Below, piece after piece: positions 1 to 14,734 of a stretch of DNA of 64,000 bases. Within the stretch, counting starts at the first letter, position 1. Every line of letters begins with the position of its first letter. The notes beneath the pieces were generated by a model. The model ran no database searches. It had not been told where the DNA came from and saw only the letters and a program-made list of their open reading frames with translations. The stretch is from Aquila chrysaetos chrysaetos. Its lineage: Eukaryota > Chordata > Aves > Accipitriformes > Accipitridae. The position numbers and the translations under genes are program-made. The stretch is from NCBI RefSeq assembly GCF_900496995.4, contig NC_044005.1, positions 26,479,363-26,543,362 of the forward strand, given 5' to 3'.

Positions 1-1350
1 TATAAAAGAAAGATCCTCCAGGAGAAAAGGTAAGAAGCCATTAACCACAGGGTGTATAAGAACCAATTTCTGCAGTTGTTCAATGATGAGACCTATCATG
101 GCTGAAGGACTTTTCATTTTTTGGAATAAGCAAGCACCTTATATAGAAGCTTATTCCTATTGTACTTCCCAAACACTTGATGGTTTCCATATTCAACAGA
201 AAACCTGTCTCTATACCAACCAAGGGTCCTTATCTAGGGATGGGAATGGAGACCTAGTAGTGTGCTGAAATGGAGCTGGATCACGTACCCAAACTGAGTA
301 ACATCCAGTTCATAATGACGTGTCATAATCCTGTGCCAGGATATGAGGAAATGGACTGAATGGTTTCCCAAAGGCAGGTATATGTTGGAGAGGGAATGGT
401 AAAAAACACAGAGCGAGTCTAAGCTTCTGAGCGCTGCATTGCATTCCCTGGGTACAAGACAGAAATGCAATGGCAGCTTGAGAAACAGGTCCCTTTTCCC
501 TGATCCCTCTACGGCTGGCAAGGCTGCGATTTTATACAGGAAAAATAGAGCACTAGAAGGGTCTGGAATAGAAAAGATCTCAGCTGTTTTTCCCCCTGCC
601 AAGGTGACAGCCCTAAGGGCCCAACAAAACAACATATCTGCTTGTCTTACTCTTTCAAGGACCACTTCAGCTGTGGCATTGTACTTCACCCTCCCATCCA
701 ACTGGGATCACCTTCAGTGGCACATACGCTTCAACTGAGAGCAGGAAGGATTTAATACAGGAATGCCCTGATGCCAATACCTTGCCAGAGGTACATGAAG
801 CAGTCCAGGTTGCCAAGAGGCCTGAAAAACATACAGTCCTTTGTGACAAGGTCTTTTGTGCTTTTTATGGGCTGATGTGCTCTCACAACTGGAAGTGGAA
901 CTGATAACCAGCAATACAGGTCATTGCAGCACCTGAAAATGAGACCATCCTGCCCTTTAAATCAACCTGCTTTAGTGCTTTCCTAGATGGAAAAATACAG
1001 TCAAATGTCATGCTCTTTCTTCAAACCCAGACCCTCCAAACCCCAGAGGCAGACAGAGTAACTGCACTTCTGCATGAGAGAATTACTCAGCACAGTCCAC
1101 CTCTGCCTTGGATGGCAACAGCATTGCCTGGATGACCTCCCCGTAAGCACAAGAGGGCTGGAGATTCAGACTCCCTCTTCAGTGGTGGAGGAACATAACC
1201 ACTACACCTGTGTGCACCCAGGCATGCAGAGCTCAAACAGTAGTGAAGCATTAACACTGCCCTCACAGGTTGCACATGGCCTTGCTCCCCCGGACCTGGC
1301 AGATAGGAGAAGACAGAGTGCACACGTCAATCAACCAGGCCTATTTCGGG

Positions 1351-1351
<1 letters not shown>

Positions 1352-1386
<35 letters not shown>
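1352..1386. repeat. 35-base poly(T) run
   Basis: An uninterrupted T run followed by a CCTTCTCCTTC pyrimidine stretch. No recognisable retroposon body flanks it on either side, so it is best called a simple repeat; length is likely to vary between individuals. Confidence 0.9.
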
Positions 1387-1689
1387 CCTTCTCCTTCTTA
1401 AATGGCAGTTCTTTGTCTTCTGGCTTCACAGAGACCTTCAGGACTCCAGAATCCTTCAGCATTCCCTATTTGACAAATTTTCATCCACCTTACCTATTAA
1501 AAGTAGACAAAAAGAACAAAACTGTCTATGCTCAACAGGGCAGACAGATTTGTAAAGCTAGATGGGGCAGGGCAAGCTGAGAGTTGTTTGTTGATACGAC
1601 AGAGAACTTGAGGGTGGGCTCAAGAGACAAAAAGGTGAGAAAGAGTGACCCCTGCATTGCCCGGTGCGTCCCTCATTCCTTCTGAGACA

Positions 1690-2180
1690 AGTTTGTCACT
1701 CCTGTGAAATCCTTGCTTGGCCATCTCATCCTTCTTTAGTGATTTGACTGCTTAGCAAGTGTCCTCATTAGCAAACCCTAAGCCTCCCTTTCACATGTGG
1801 CAGCCTGCTGTAGAAGGCAGCCACTTTACCAGGCAATAACACCTGGTGGAGAGAAAATTCCTGTAAGCAGATTCCTTGCGACTGAAGCAGCAACCTTGAC
1901 TAGTCACTTCAGAGCCCCGTTACATCCATAATGATACTGTCTCCACCTTTCCCTTCCCCCCAGCATGAAAGATGAGTGGTTGTGCGGAACGAGTCCCCGA
2001 GCTGTGATGGGAATCCGTCTCGCTTGGCTGCAAAAAATATATATATCCTGGTATGGCTGTGATGAATCCTTTCATTATTCATCTGCAATTGCCCTGCTAC
2101 TGCTGCTGTTCCGTTCTCACTCTCTCTCTTTCTTTTATAAATAAAAATGGAAACAGATTAATGACAAATGTTGACAGAGA
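1690..2180. promoter_or_regulatory. Putative conserved non-coding element downstream of GPATCH2L
   Basis: AT-rich, repeat-free sequence dense in short motifs typical of conserved developmental enhancers. Examples are TTCATTATTCATC, ACAGATTAATGACAAATG and CATTAGCAAA. It differs from its flanks in lacking retroposon traces. Conservation itself cannot be seen from one sequence. Confidence 0.35.
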
Positions 2181-5100
2181 TTGCTTTTAAACAGCCACAC
2201 CTGAATGTGGGCTGTGGGGGAGGAGCAGTGGCAGAGCAGCATCAGAGGGATGGGAAGACCAGGAAAGACTAAGAAAGAAATGGGAAAAGATAAAGATGCT
2301 CACTCCAACTGGGCTAGATGAGCAGTGACTGGAGCAAGGTATCTTTCTGGTGATGAGGACCTCAATTTGCTCCAACAAACAAGCTCTAGATTAACAGAGC
2401 TATGTATTCAAAATTGAAATAACTAGCAGTAGTCAGTTGTGCTGTCAAAGATACTCTGGAGTGAAGTTTGCAGAGATGCCAGCAAAATATTCACAGGACA
2501 AAATAGCAACACACAGAGGAGCAGTTACACACAGCAGTCCCCAGTGATGAATAAATAGTACCTGATAATGCTGCTCATGCCACTCCACTCCTGGTGACCA
2601 GTGAACATCAAGGCTCTAGTTTGTGCAACCGCCAAAGCCACTTGTATTTTGGGAATGTGGCTCAGACTGGCAAAGACAGTCTGTCACCAGTCAGGCCACA
2701 GGTAAACACAGTGAGTGAGTGCACCCAGGAGAGGCAAACCTGGCCTCATGACACCCTTCTCTGTCCATTCCCACTGCATGAAGAAACATGACAAGCCTTT
2801 TACTCAAGTATCACTCCAAGAAGCTGCATTGTTTATTCCTACTTAATGTTTCTTAACATCTCCTTATTGAGGAAAGGACAGGAGCAGGAGAGGAGTGGCA
2901 GAGGTGGTATCCAGGTCTTAGAGAAAGAAAAACCTACTCACTTTGGGTTTACTTCTGATCTTAAAATAACCCCTTGCAGCCGTTCTGAACAGATGGGCTG
3001 CAGGAGACAAAGAGCTCTTAAAGTGCTGCCCTCTCATAACCAAACTATACCTGTCCCTTGTAGATCCTGGCATGTTTTCTTCCAAGCTGAACTTCAAGTT
3101 CTCATCACACAAACAGGTGAAAGACCTGGCCTCCAAAATGGCCAACTCAGACTGCTTGGTGTGCCACACGCTGCTGCAGCATCGCAGAGAGGGGCAGGGA
3201 GCTGCAGCCATTGGACCTGTCTTAGTATTTAGCCCAGGTGTTGCATCTTAGACCTTCTAGGCACTTCCTACCTCAAGCACCGCCTATCCACCTGAAGATA
3301 CCATATCTGCTAACATCACCCTCTACCAAACCATTTCCAAGGCTATCTCACCTTCCTGCCATCGCTTCCACCTCCTAGCTAGCTCCTCGTTCCCATCAAA
3401 GTGTTTGGCATCACATTCGAGAGCAGAGTTGTGCACGGACTCATTGCTGCTTGCTCCTTGCCAGCCTCCCACTTAACTAAACCCATTTTCATCCTTTCCT
3501 CAGAATTGCTCCTGCTCTTTTGGTACCAAGCCACCCTCCTGTCCTCCTCAAAGCACACTGCTCCTTGGACTCCTTTCAACAGCAGCTAATGCAAGACATT
3601 ACAGCACAGAAGCCTGTGCCAACATCCAGTGCATAAACAAAGACCAGATACATGAGAGGAGAGAACACACTGTCAGCATTTAATAACAAACACTAATTGC
3701 GAACAGAGGGATGGAGTTCTCCATCCCTGTTCTCTCAGCAGCCAAAAGCTGTCTGAGCCAGGAGACGTGGCCATTCACAAACCAGGATCGATTAATCACT
3801 GAATGGCCCCCCTGCTCAGTATCTGACTGACTGCCACCAGCCTGCTCGGTGTCTGACTGATCCACTGAATGGACAGACAGCCTCTTGGAGTTTTATTTGT
3901 ACCTCACTAGCACAGAGACACAGAAGTATAAGGCCTTTAGGGAGCCAATTTCAAAAGCCTTTCAGGCCTGCCACAGATTTACCCCATAACTCTTGCAAAG
4001 TTTTAACTTCTCTCTGTGCCTCTTGTTTTCCTGAGAAAATTGCCTTACATTCCACCCCAGAAGGCTGTGGAGCATGCTGTCCGTGGGCCTCAATGTTTCT
4101 GTACTTCTATTGAAAGCTGTTGCAAAGGACTGATTCTTTTTTTAATAACATTCTCATTCACCAGAAAGGCTGGTTCTCATTGTATGCAACATGGTGCAGA
4201 GATACTAAGTATTTTCCATCATTTTGCCCCATCGTTCATTACTCCATATAGATAAACAAATCAGCCCCCTTAAGAGAAGAGATCCACATGAGAGACATTT
4301 TGGGTTCTCTAGAGCAGGCCAGTCCTCTCCAGCCATAATCCCTTTTTAGGAACCATATATGGTTATCTCACAGGAAATGTCCCTTCTCACCTCAGCTAAA
4401 GATGGTGTCAAAACACCTAAGGAGCATCTGGGAGAAAAGGAGCACACAGTTCTTGGCGAGGCAGTAACTTCACAACCCCCCAAAGCACCTCTTGCAGCCT
4501 TGGACCGTGTGAAGTTCTTATGAGCTGCTGAATCCCTGGAGAACATGGCATGGTGCACGCAGGTCTGTAAGCGATAGAGCCAAAGTTAAAACCTTGGTAC
4601 TGCCAGTTGGGTGAGTCTCCCTCATTCAAACCATTATTCCCCAGGACTTTCTCCCAGTCCGCCCATCTCCCCAGCCCCAGTCCTACCCTCATGCCTTGGG
4701 CTGCCTCTGGCACTCCTCACACACATCAATTGAGCCAAATCAACTGATTAAACCAGCAGAAATCAAGTCATTTTTTGCAGTTAAGGGGGCTGACGTGACT
4801 CAAAGGGGTCCAAGGACCCCTTTGAAAGGTAAGCAGCAGGAGCTTACAGCCAGGCGTGGGGAGGCAATAAGGTAGAGATGGAAGGAGAAGGCTTCCTCTT
4901 TTAGCAGAGATGAACTGTTCACTTCACTCACCCCACTGCCTTGCACCCCGTATTTCCAACAAGGAAAACAACGTCCCTAAAATTTCAGTCAACTGCAAAG
5001 ACTTTATAGAGTGCTTTAGGATGTATTTGGATAAAAAAAAATAGTAGAGAAATGGAAGGTCAACACCCTTCCAAATTTCTACATGCTATAGACTTTCAGC

Positions 5101-7284
5101 ATCACAGCTGAACTTACTGTCCCAATCTATCCAGCTGCATAGGCAGCTCATCCTACATGCTGCTCTAGTCCTCACTGCACTTTTCAGTTGATTTTAACCT
5201 ACACAGCCCTTCAGAATTCAGAGTCTCAGTCCCCCCAGTATCCACCCCTCTCCTCAAGTACTGGGGCCAGTAGTTCCACAGTTACTTGTACAGTTACTTA
5301 GACAGCCTCATGAGAGAGTTTCAGCTGTTGCCTTGCCTTAGAAACTTTATTAGCTTTCATATTGTTTGTTGTTTTCCAAATGAACACCCTGCATTAAGTA
5401 ACCCACATGAAGGTTTAGCCCTCCCAACATTGAGCAGATTTGAACGCTGTGGAAAGTCAGAAGATCTGGAGTCTATTGACCTTCACACCCCACCGCAAAG
5501 TCCACTTTTCACTCAAGCTTATGTTTAATGAGATGACATGAAGTGCCTAAGTAATGGGGTATAGTATTCATATGGATATAAACTACCCAAGTAAAGGCCT
5601 AGTCCAGCTTGTCTCTTTTTCCTCCTTTATCCTGCCCCTTGTGTCTCACAGCTTTGCCCCTTTGCCCTTGTTCTCACTATTTCCTGATCCTCCCATCAGG
5701 TGACAATTTGAATTTTAAAGCCATTTACACTCCAAAAGGTGCATAATCAGATTTTTATCCTGTACTTTTCTGATGTGACTTTTTTATTATGACATCAAGT
5801 ACTGACCCATAATAAGGATGTAAATGCCCACTTTAATGTCTATTACCAGTATCTGCAGATGCATATAAAATTATAGTATCATCACATAACTACATATTAA
5901 CCTCTTGAGCTCCATGACAGACCAACTCTCCAGGGACCACTGTATTCCAATTTTCAATTACCAGCAGTAGTTCAGTGACAAGCAGTAGAAGTTGTACTCA
6001 TCCATATCCTAAACACTCAAGGTACTTGCAGAATGATAGAGAGTAGTCACATTCTGAATACACCAGTTCTGGTGCTTCCAGTTGCCAGCTATTTGTGACA
6101 AGCATTTGGATCCTTCCCAGGAACAAATACACAGTTACATTTAAGTATACATACAGATGGGATGTAGCTTACCTGAAAACTACAGATTTCTTTCAGCAAA
6201 GTTGTTTCTCAGTCACGTGGTAGTGCACAATCATTACCTTACCCACAGCAATTAGCAGAGAGAAGATAAGGTATACAGCAATGTGTCATCTTTTATGCTT
6301 CTGTTGAGCCAAAAGTGCACTTTGCTCAGAAAATGCCCATTTAGCACAGGTGTAAAGGTGCAATGTGTGAGGAAGGAAAGTTGTGGTCCACAATACTTTA
6401 TTGCAAGGATGAGGTTACCACAACTGCAGCTACCTGACCAATCTCAAGATGGTATTCATAGAAATTTAAACATCCTGATTTTCATCTTTCAGGTTAACGG
6501 CATCTGCTTACATCAGAAATTGGGTATTCAGCTGTGAACAGAGCCTGCCAACCCATGTCTGACACAAGAATCCTACAAAAACTTGGAGAGGGAGGTTGTT
6601 TGTGGTTTTTATTTTTTAAAAGATGCACTACTTTCTCTAGAAGATCTAGCCTGAGAGTCAATGGAGAGAACAGAACAAACCATAGGATAATAAAGACAAA
6701 AGTTAGTACCATTTTTTCTTCATACCTTTCCGCTTCTTTCTGATACAGCTCAGTCAGATGATTGATTCTGGTTCCAAACAGGGTCTCTGACCCGAAGGCA
6801 TTCTTCCCAAAATATACATTAAGATTTCTGGTATTTTAAAACCCTGCTGAATTGGGCATTAACAGGCAGCCTATCATTTGTTAAATAACAGCCAGGTTTT
6901 CTGCGCTGGACAGCCATTACTTTAGAGTTTAGGGAAGAGAATCAGAGGAGAACACTTGAAATATCAGTGCAAGACATGAGTCAATAGTCGTATCGTCCTC
7001 TGATGTTCAGGCAAAAGTATATGAAGTGTAACTGCTCAAGAGCAAGTTTTCACCTACCTATTGCTCTTTCTTGAGTTGTAGTAGACAAGCTATTTCACAG
7101 GAGATCCTCTGTGATACTATGCATTTGGGCTGCTCTTCCACTTTCAATCCTTTGAAGTCCATGAATCATAGATATTTCCAGAGACAAAGCATATTTTGGG
7201 AAGCTAAAATACCCTATAAGGAAACCCCAATACAAAGTGAATACATACCAAAAATTCCTAGCTCAAGAATAAATAAAATCTATC

Positions 7285-7302
7285 TATATATACACACACA
7301 TA
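7285..7302. repeat. Short (TA)n(CA)n microsatellite
   Basis: A run of TA then CA dinucleotides, about 18 bp, in the region downstream of GPATCH2L. Confidence 0.7.
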
Positions 7303-7734
7303 TCTGATTACAGATAAAAATACTCAAAAGTGAAGAAATGAACTGCCATCCTAATTTGTCCCTCTGTGCATACACATTACAATAATGCCAAATCAAATGA
7401 TCACACAGTTCATTTTCTACTTCCATGTTCAAGCAGGAAACTGTCAAGGCAAAGTTCTTGCAATGAAAGCAATTGACTACCAGCCCTGGAGAGAAGCCTG
7501 CCTGTTGCCTTCTCTCTGATATCTAAGAAGCCAGAGAGAGACTTCAGCAGTAAGGACAGTGCTCCTCACCTCATTAGTAATTGTGGCTGGATTTGCAAAA
7601 GTTCTGAGCACTCAAGAGCTGCTATGGAACTTTGTAGGAAATGTGGTTTGAACCTACAAAAAGCTACAAAGCCACTCCAAATTGCCTGTGCCCAGGTATC
7701 TCATCTTGGGGCCCCCAAATTCAGAAATAACTCC

Positions 7735-7860
7735 TGGTTTTTGCTTCAGTCATTCTGACTTAAACTCCCCATCTATAAAATAAGGGTGACAGTAACATCC
7801 AAGTTCTCAGCACATAAATAAATTCATTAACATTCTAAGCTGCCATAGCAGGAGGTACCC
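7735..7860 (+). mobile_element. MIR-like SINE tail fragment
   Basis: CTCCCCATCTATAAAATAAG (7766-7785) then GGTGACAGTAACA resembles the MIR segment 'tttccccatctgtaaaatggg...ataata'. The sequence after it (TAAATAAATTCATTAACATT) resembles the expected tail. The 5' tRNA-related part is not recognisable. Confidence 0.45.
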
Positions 7861-10800
7861 TGAAGACAGTAACAAGGAAATTACTTCTTCCCTCTTCAGA
7901 ATGGAGCCTGGATGCTGTGTAGTAAATAAAGCTTGGATTCAGTCTAAATGAGGAAAAAAAAAAAAAACAAAAAAAACCCAAGCAGCTGTACATTCAGAGA
8001 GCCTCAACCCTCCTTCACTGACTGAGGCAGGAACCTAGTGTGAAGGGGGGACAGGGATTGAATGGATCGGGACACACAACCCTCAAACCCAACAACAAAT
8101 CATGCAACTGCTTGACTCCATCGTACTGTGCATGCAGAAGGGCACTGATTACAGCAACATTGGCCACTTGAATTGTAGCCTTGTTTTCCATAGGAACACA
8201 AATTTTCTAGTTTGTTTTCTTTTTTATGGAGGGGGGGTGGGTGTGTGTTAAAGAAGGTACCTGTTTAAATGTCTAAATAAATATGTAAACACAGGAAGCC
8301 TGTAGCTTAGAGTTGTGCAGCCTACCAATGTGGTCAGGAGGACCACAGAAGAAATGCTACCTGGTCCAGTGCAGCCCTGTGGTAGCCCCTGCACTGCTTG
8401 AGTGCAGGGCAATGGCTGCACCTCATGGTCTCTCACCCCTCTCCTGGGAATCAGACCCGGCACTCCTCATTCCCACTCCTTGCTATCTCCACAGTACCTG
8501 AAAGGACCAGCAAGGGATAAAAGGCTTATGAAAGCTCCCTTTGCTGCTTATTTGTATATGCTCCCTTAATGGTGACACTGGACAGCCAGGAAAGAAAACG
8601 CAGGACTTCTTTCATTCACCATATAACACTAGGCATTAGGAGTGTCTTCACCTATGGCTTCCTCAAAAATGGGAATACATGTTTCTTCATGGTGGGGGGC
8701 TGGAAGAGTCCAAACACTTGGAAATTACGTGGTGAAGCAGGATGAAGAAAAGTCCTAAGGCAATGTTGGTGAACATCTCAGGAAGCTGGTGTCAAAATTA
8801 CTAGAAAAACATCAGTGTTAGTGCTGGCATTAGTTTAGTGGAACTGCTGGCTTGCCATCACTGCCCCTGCAGGCAGTCTGGGAGGAAAAAGCTATGACAC
8901 TTCTCAAAATAAGATTTCTCCAACTAGGTGCAATTTTAAAAGTGTGTTTTGCAAAATCCATGTGTTTCATCTGCCTAATGGCAGCAACTCCTAAGACCTG
9001 CTCTTGTTCTCATCTTTAGATACCTCCCTGTTGCTCCCCCACTAGAAATGAATGAAATTAATGTCATTTAGCATTTTGAAACTCTATACTACATTTCATT
9101 AAAAAAGTATTATCAAGTATCTGCTCTTAGTGGAAAATTACTTTACTTCAGTAGAGCACAAATCTTGTACTCCCAGATTTGAAGTACCCTTTACTTAGAT
9201 GTGAGAAATCTTCCATTAGTATGTAGCAAGTCTACTTGTATTCATTTGTAGTTTCAATTGATTCTCTGAGCTGGAAAAGTATGAAGCAAGCATGGTCTGA
9301 AAAACATCAAAACAGTAAAAGCCACCACAGTCAGCCCTGTTACTGAATTTACCACCAGCTATTCAAACTGAACCGAGAAAATTCTCAGCCCTTGGGTGTA
9401 AAACTAAAGATGTGTGAACAAGAACCATTCAGCCTTTTTTTGTTTTTGTTTTTTAATAGAAATGCCTCCAATTATCAAATTAAATGCTTCATTCCTCAGA
9501 AAAAAAAATATGCAAGTAGGTAGAAGACTGAACCAGCTCATACTGATTTTTAGATATCTGACATTTTTGACTGTTACCCACAGCTGATCATGTTTGCCAA
9601 ATCCGGGCACCTCCCATAAGAGAATCTATTAAGAGCTCTTTTCTCCTTGCTCCCAACAAAAATCAGCACATTTCACCAGGAACACTTCCCAATTCTCACT
9701 GATGCAGTTTGCAGATGAGAGAGGAAAATAATCACTTTTGAAAATTGGACATCCCCCCTCCCCCCAGTACAGTGTTGAGAACTTGAAGCAATTTCCAAAG
9801 GATCTTGATCTTTTTGTTCAAAAGCATTCGATCAACTCGGGATCTAATTTTTTACAATTTACTCCTTGGAACAGTTAACGTAGAGGGAGTCCTGTTTTGC
9901 TCCTTCCACAAGTGTGCATAGCTATCAATACTGGGACACAAATACATGCAAAAGAAAATTCAAAGTCCAGTGCTCATTTGATCTTTGAAGCCACTGCTAT
10001 CACGATAAAAAAGAACGATGCCAATCTATCTTAAAAGGATGTTAGCGTTGGCAAAATGAATAGATATCCATTAAACTACCAATTGAGTCTGACCTGCCCA
10101 TTTAAATTAAATCCCTTTTGGGACTGGACAGATCTGAAGCAGTGACTTAGAAGTGAAAAGCTACTTAAGAAACTCTGGAATTGTTTCAAATTCCAAGCAG
10201 GGAGCATCTCACTTGTCTACAGACAATGTCATGACAAACTGGGAAACAAAATCATTGCAAAAACCAAAGAACGGACATGATAAATTACCTCAAATTCTTC
10301 ACTCAAGTTTGCAATTCAAACGAAGAAAAGCATAGTGACTCCCTATAGACCTGCAGGTTACAGTTTAATACTTAAGGAAACGGTCAAAGAAGCATGCAGA
10401 TTATGGACATTCCAACACTGTAAATCTAGTTAGATGTCAGTGAAACCTCTTTTCACCCACTCTCAACTCAGTTCGCTTTATATCAGATAAAACACTTCTT
10501 TCATGTATTGATTTATTTCCAGTTTCTATAATCAGAACAAAGATTCTGCAACAGCCTCGCTCAGAGAATACACATCATGTTTAAGACAGAGGAATACAAG
10601 CAAGAATCTTCCTTATTTACATGTTACCCACAAAATAAGAGTCCTAAGAACCCAGAGTCAAATCCCTATCAAACACTTAAATCTTATGACAACATAAAAC
10701 ATTTGGGACATGCACAATGCGGCTCTTTAAAGATTTTGAGTAGACCTGTTTGTGAACTATCTCTAGGTAAGCCCTCTGGGACAGGAGGAGAAAGCTAGAA

Positions 10801-13135
10801 TGCAACTGATGGCAGCTTTGGCTAACTGTCTGGTGTTGCCAAACTTGAGAGAAAATTCAATGGCTTCAGCAGTGTCTAGGGGCTCTGGTCAGGCCAGACC
10901 AGTCTCAGTTCATGGCATTCTTAGAAGAGCTTCCAGCAATGAGGTCTCACACAGACCAATCTGGGCAACAAAAACAAATGCTAGCATGGGACATTAATAC
11001 TATGTCCAGGACTTGAGATCTGAAGCAACAATTCAAATCTGGCACTATTCCATCAATGGAATTTTACACTCATTTTGAAACAAAGGTACAGTGTAGTGTA
11101 TTTTAAAGCTGAAAAAGCTGAACCAGTCATTGCTCCCCAGTGTTAGAGAACACACTACCAGAAAATTGCTTCCTCCAGTCACACCATCTCCTCTCAGATG
11201 AGTGAAGAGCCCTTCCACTTGGAGAAACCTACCATCTGCTCCTTCAGTGTGACACTGAAGGCTACAGGCTACCAAAAGGTCACTCCTACAAGGAGGTATC
11301 TTCCTTATATGCCATGAGAGAGAAAAGCAAAAGCAACTGTTACAGTGATTAAGAAAGATATTGCATACTTTTTTGGCAAGTATCTTATCAATGTAATAAG
11401 CCCACCGATGCTCTCCCTCATTTGTTTCTGATTTCAGTGCAATGTGCAGGCAGTTCACACAGCTGAGCGAATGAACTGAGACAGAGCTCCTGAAGCTGAA
11501 CATGTATTCAGGGACAGAACTCTAGCAGAACTCTAGCTGCCAGTACAGCAAAAAAGGGGGAATCCCCACCAAGAACGCTCTTCAGCTGAGTGATCGTGTA
11601 GGTTCTGAAGATAGCACACTCATATGTCATTATACTACTCACAAATAAACTGGCATGCAGAAATAATGCTTCATTTCAGGTGGCACAGATAAATTTTTTC
11701 TCACCTCACCTTCCCATGCAAACTTTATTACAATCTTTTGGTAACACCATAAAACTTCCATCACCATGAGTTTTCCTTATGTTTGCCAAAACACTTCCCA
11801 TTTTTCAACAGATCTCTATACTGCAGAAAAAAAGTCTTCTGTCTTCTCTGAGGTTCTAAACCAGAAGCAACTATCATTTCATGTAGACTGACCTTCACTA
11901 TAAAATTGACCATTCAATGTCTTTTAGATGCCTCTGTATTTATTTTAATGGCTTATATTTGCCTACAACATTCTTTCCATAAAGCTGCTGTCTGCAAATT
12001 GAAGCCTGAAGATACACAGAAACTACTGCTTCCCACAGTACTTTGTTCCAATGGGTAATCTGTCCTCACTGCTAAAAGCTCACACCCCATTTCTAACTTG
12101 AATTCATTTGGCTTTAGCTTCAAATTCATTTTTATGCCCATCTGCTCAAGACAAGAGATGCTTTATTACCTAGTATTTCCATTTCCATAAAGGACTTTGT
12201 ACCACACAGGCAAGACACCTCTGATCCTCTTTGGATAAAACTCAACAGACTGAGCTCTTAAGTATTTCAAATTATAAAAACTGTCAGTCCAAAATTGCAC
12301 TGTAATACTGCTAAAGGAAATGCATTGCATTTTGGAATAAAAAAAAAAAATTAAGATTATTCTTACTTTCTGGGATCTTGTGCATTGAAAAGCAGCAGTA
12401 AGAACTTTAGATTCAGAGTCAACTGCCAAAATATCACTTTTATGGTAGTGTTACAGCAGTGTTTGGGCAGCAAGGGCTAGCATGACGTTTGGATACATGA
12501 GTATATGAAGCCTGAATAGCAGTAGGGAAGCAAGTATTCCTGCTTCTGTAAAGAATACTTTAAGTGTAGACACTAGAACTGAATGCAGATGGGTGTGGAA
12601 TACCAAGGATTTTCATGCAGGAGCATAATTAAAGGTTAAATGACAAGTTTCACAGTGTGAAGCTTATGAAAAATGACTTATATGGGTTAGTGGATTACAT
12701 AGGACTTGTTGAATGGATATAGGTAGTTATACATGACAAAGAAGCCTAATTGTAAAGGAAGAATAGGACTTTTCAACCTTGCTGAAAAAAAGCATAGCAA
12801 GAAACAATGTCAGCATGTTGATAGTAGGGAAAAACTATTCCAAAAGAAGATGCAATTTCCCTGTAAAGAGGGTAATTAATAAGAAAACTGATTACCAAGA
12901 AAGATGAGCTAATCCTTACTTGATGTTTTTAAAGTCAGATTACATGTCCTTCTAAAAATATAATTAAATCCAGTTGCAGGATAAATACTATAGCCATAAG
13001 GTTCACAAAAGTTTTCTCCAGCCTTAAAGAAAGAGTTTGCAAATCTTTTTGAGACAGGACCCTGGGCTAAGAGAACATAAAAGGAAAGTACCACTATATA
13101 ACTACTTTGTCCTTACAGTACCCCCTAGGCATATA

Positions 13136-13215
13136 AACCTGGCCACTGTGAGAGACAGACTACCAACCCAGACAGACCTTTGGTCTGACCCAGTGTAGCC
13201 TTTCTTATGCTGTTC
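13136..13215 (+). mobile_element. Old CR1/L3-type 3'-end fragment
   Basis: TTTGGTCTGACCCAGTGT (13180 on) followed by AGCCTTTCTTATG is a 3'-tail motif I associate with ancient CR1/L3-derived repeats of sauropsids. Only about 80 bp is recognisable, so family assignment is tentative. Confidence 0.45.
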
Positions 13216-14734
13216 ATCTCATTTCCTTCAGAGGTTACAAGGAAAAGAGGGCAGCTTTGCAAAACCCTGATCATCCTCATAATACTGGCAGCTCTGCTGT
13301 AAGACAATGTATACTCTAGGTCATACATGCAGGGCTCAGCAATACTTTTTCTGATTACTGTCTGCAGGTATATGTATTTTGCATCTTTCTCCAACATAAC
13401 AGGCTGTACCAGTCTGTTTTCCACTCTTACCAATTCTTTGAGCTGGTACAAGAATTATCTTTTCCTGGTATGCCAGTTAACACATCTTTGTCAACTCACT
13501 GGAGTCACACTAACAGCCAGGTTTGCAGTTGGGAAGGCATTTTACCCACATTAAAGTTGACAAGGATGTTGAAGGTTCCCTCCGTCTCCACAACATGTCT
13601 GCATGTCACCTGATTGAGGGCCAGCCATGCACCAGTCTCCAGGCACTGGTGACAGGTCAGCCTCCCTGCACTTGTCTATGGCACAGTTTGCCTTCTTAAG
13701 AATGAGACGCTTTAGTATAATTAAGACATTATGTTCCCTATGCTGAGTTCAATCTTTATACTGGGTAAAAGTTAATGGCCTAAGATCATCTTGTCTTGCC
13801 TTCTGTATAGCAAGTGGCTCCTTATGCTTTATGCCTTAAGAAGCATTGCTGTAAAGTATTTTTCCCATATTTGATGGTACAAAAGCAGGATGTCTCAAGC
13901 ACAAAACACAAACTGGAATAGAATGCAGGGGACAAAGATACAGTAATGCCATATCACAATGAGAACAGAAGTTTGTCCTCCTTTGATAGTATCCTAACAG
14001 CCTATTAAAATATATTTTCTGAACAAATGACTGGTAGTGTCCTTCACTTTTGCTTCACTGAAACATTCTCTGGTTACAAAACTGTTCCTCAAGGCAACAA
14101 AGCAAAGTTCTTCTCCGCTTTACATAATTCCTTTTCGATATCCAGGCACACACATTGTTTTTTGTAGCATCTTCTTTCTTTGGTGCAGAAGGGGTTACAA
14201 AAAAAAAGAGGCACTCAATCACCCTTCTTGTTGCCCTTCCTCCAATTTCCCTTCTCATCCTCTGCCCACTGAGCAGGTCTCTGAAACATCCACAAAGTAA
14301 CAGCATGAGGTTCTACAGTTTGAAGGACAGCACTAACCATCTCAATGTCATTATTCAGGAATGCTGGCAAGACACACCTCTGCATACCACAATCATGAAG
14401 CTAATCTATCATTCAGTAGCACTAGTCACAGCCTCTTATGAGTTTCTCTCCAGCAACTGTTTTGTTGCCTTCTTCACCCTTTACTGTACCTTACCTTAAA
14501 ATCATAAATCCATCAGGCCAGAAGCTACATTCTTTTAATTCGCACTTCTCCAGTACCTACCAAACTGGGCATTAAGCCTCCCTAGAGCTCACTGGAACTA
14601 CTGGAAATTTGCAAAGAACAACTTCTAAATGTGCTCCTCCAAGATCTCAATTTCTCTTTCACGGAACATCCACCTTCTTCTCCCTGTACATAAATAAAGC
14701 CCTGTTAGCAAAAGTTTGTCATTATAAGACCGGT

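Larger units (their letters stand above)
1..14734. other. Non-coding DNA downstream of GPATCH2L
   Basis: I see no supported exon in this stretch. Open frames up to about 150 codons occur on both strands, but none has a recognisable domain, conserved motif or convincing splice context. It holds the poly(T) run at 1.35 kb, a regulatory-looking block at 1.69-2.18 kb, a dinucleotide repeat at 7.3 kb, a MIR-like tail at 7.7 kb and a CR1/L3-type fragment at 13.1 kb. By vertebrate synteny it should lie between GPATCH2L and ESRRB, but no ESRRB exon was recognised. Confidence 0.7.

Noticed and set aside
3788..3862. Two imperfect copies of a CCTGCTC-GTCTGACTGA segment as a tandem repeat
   Set aside because: Only about 22 bp each with mismatches; too weak to interpret.
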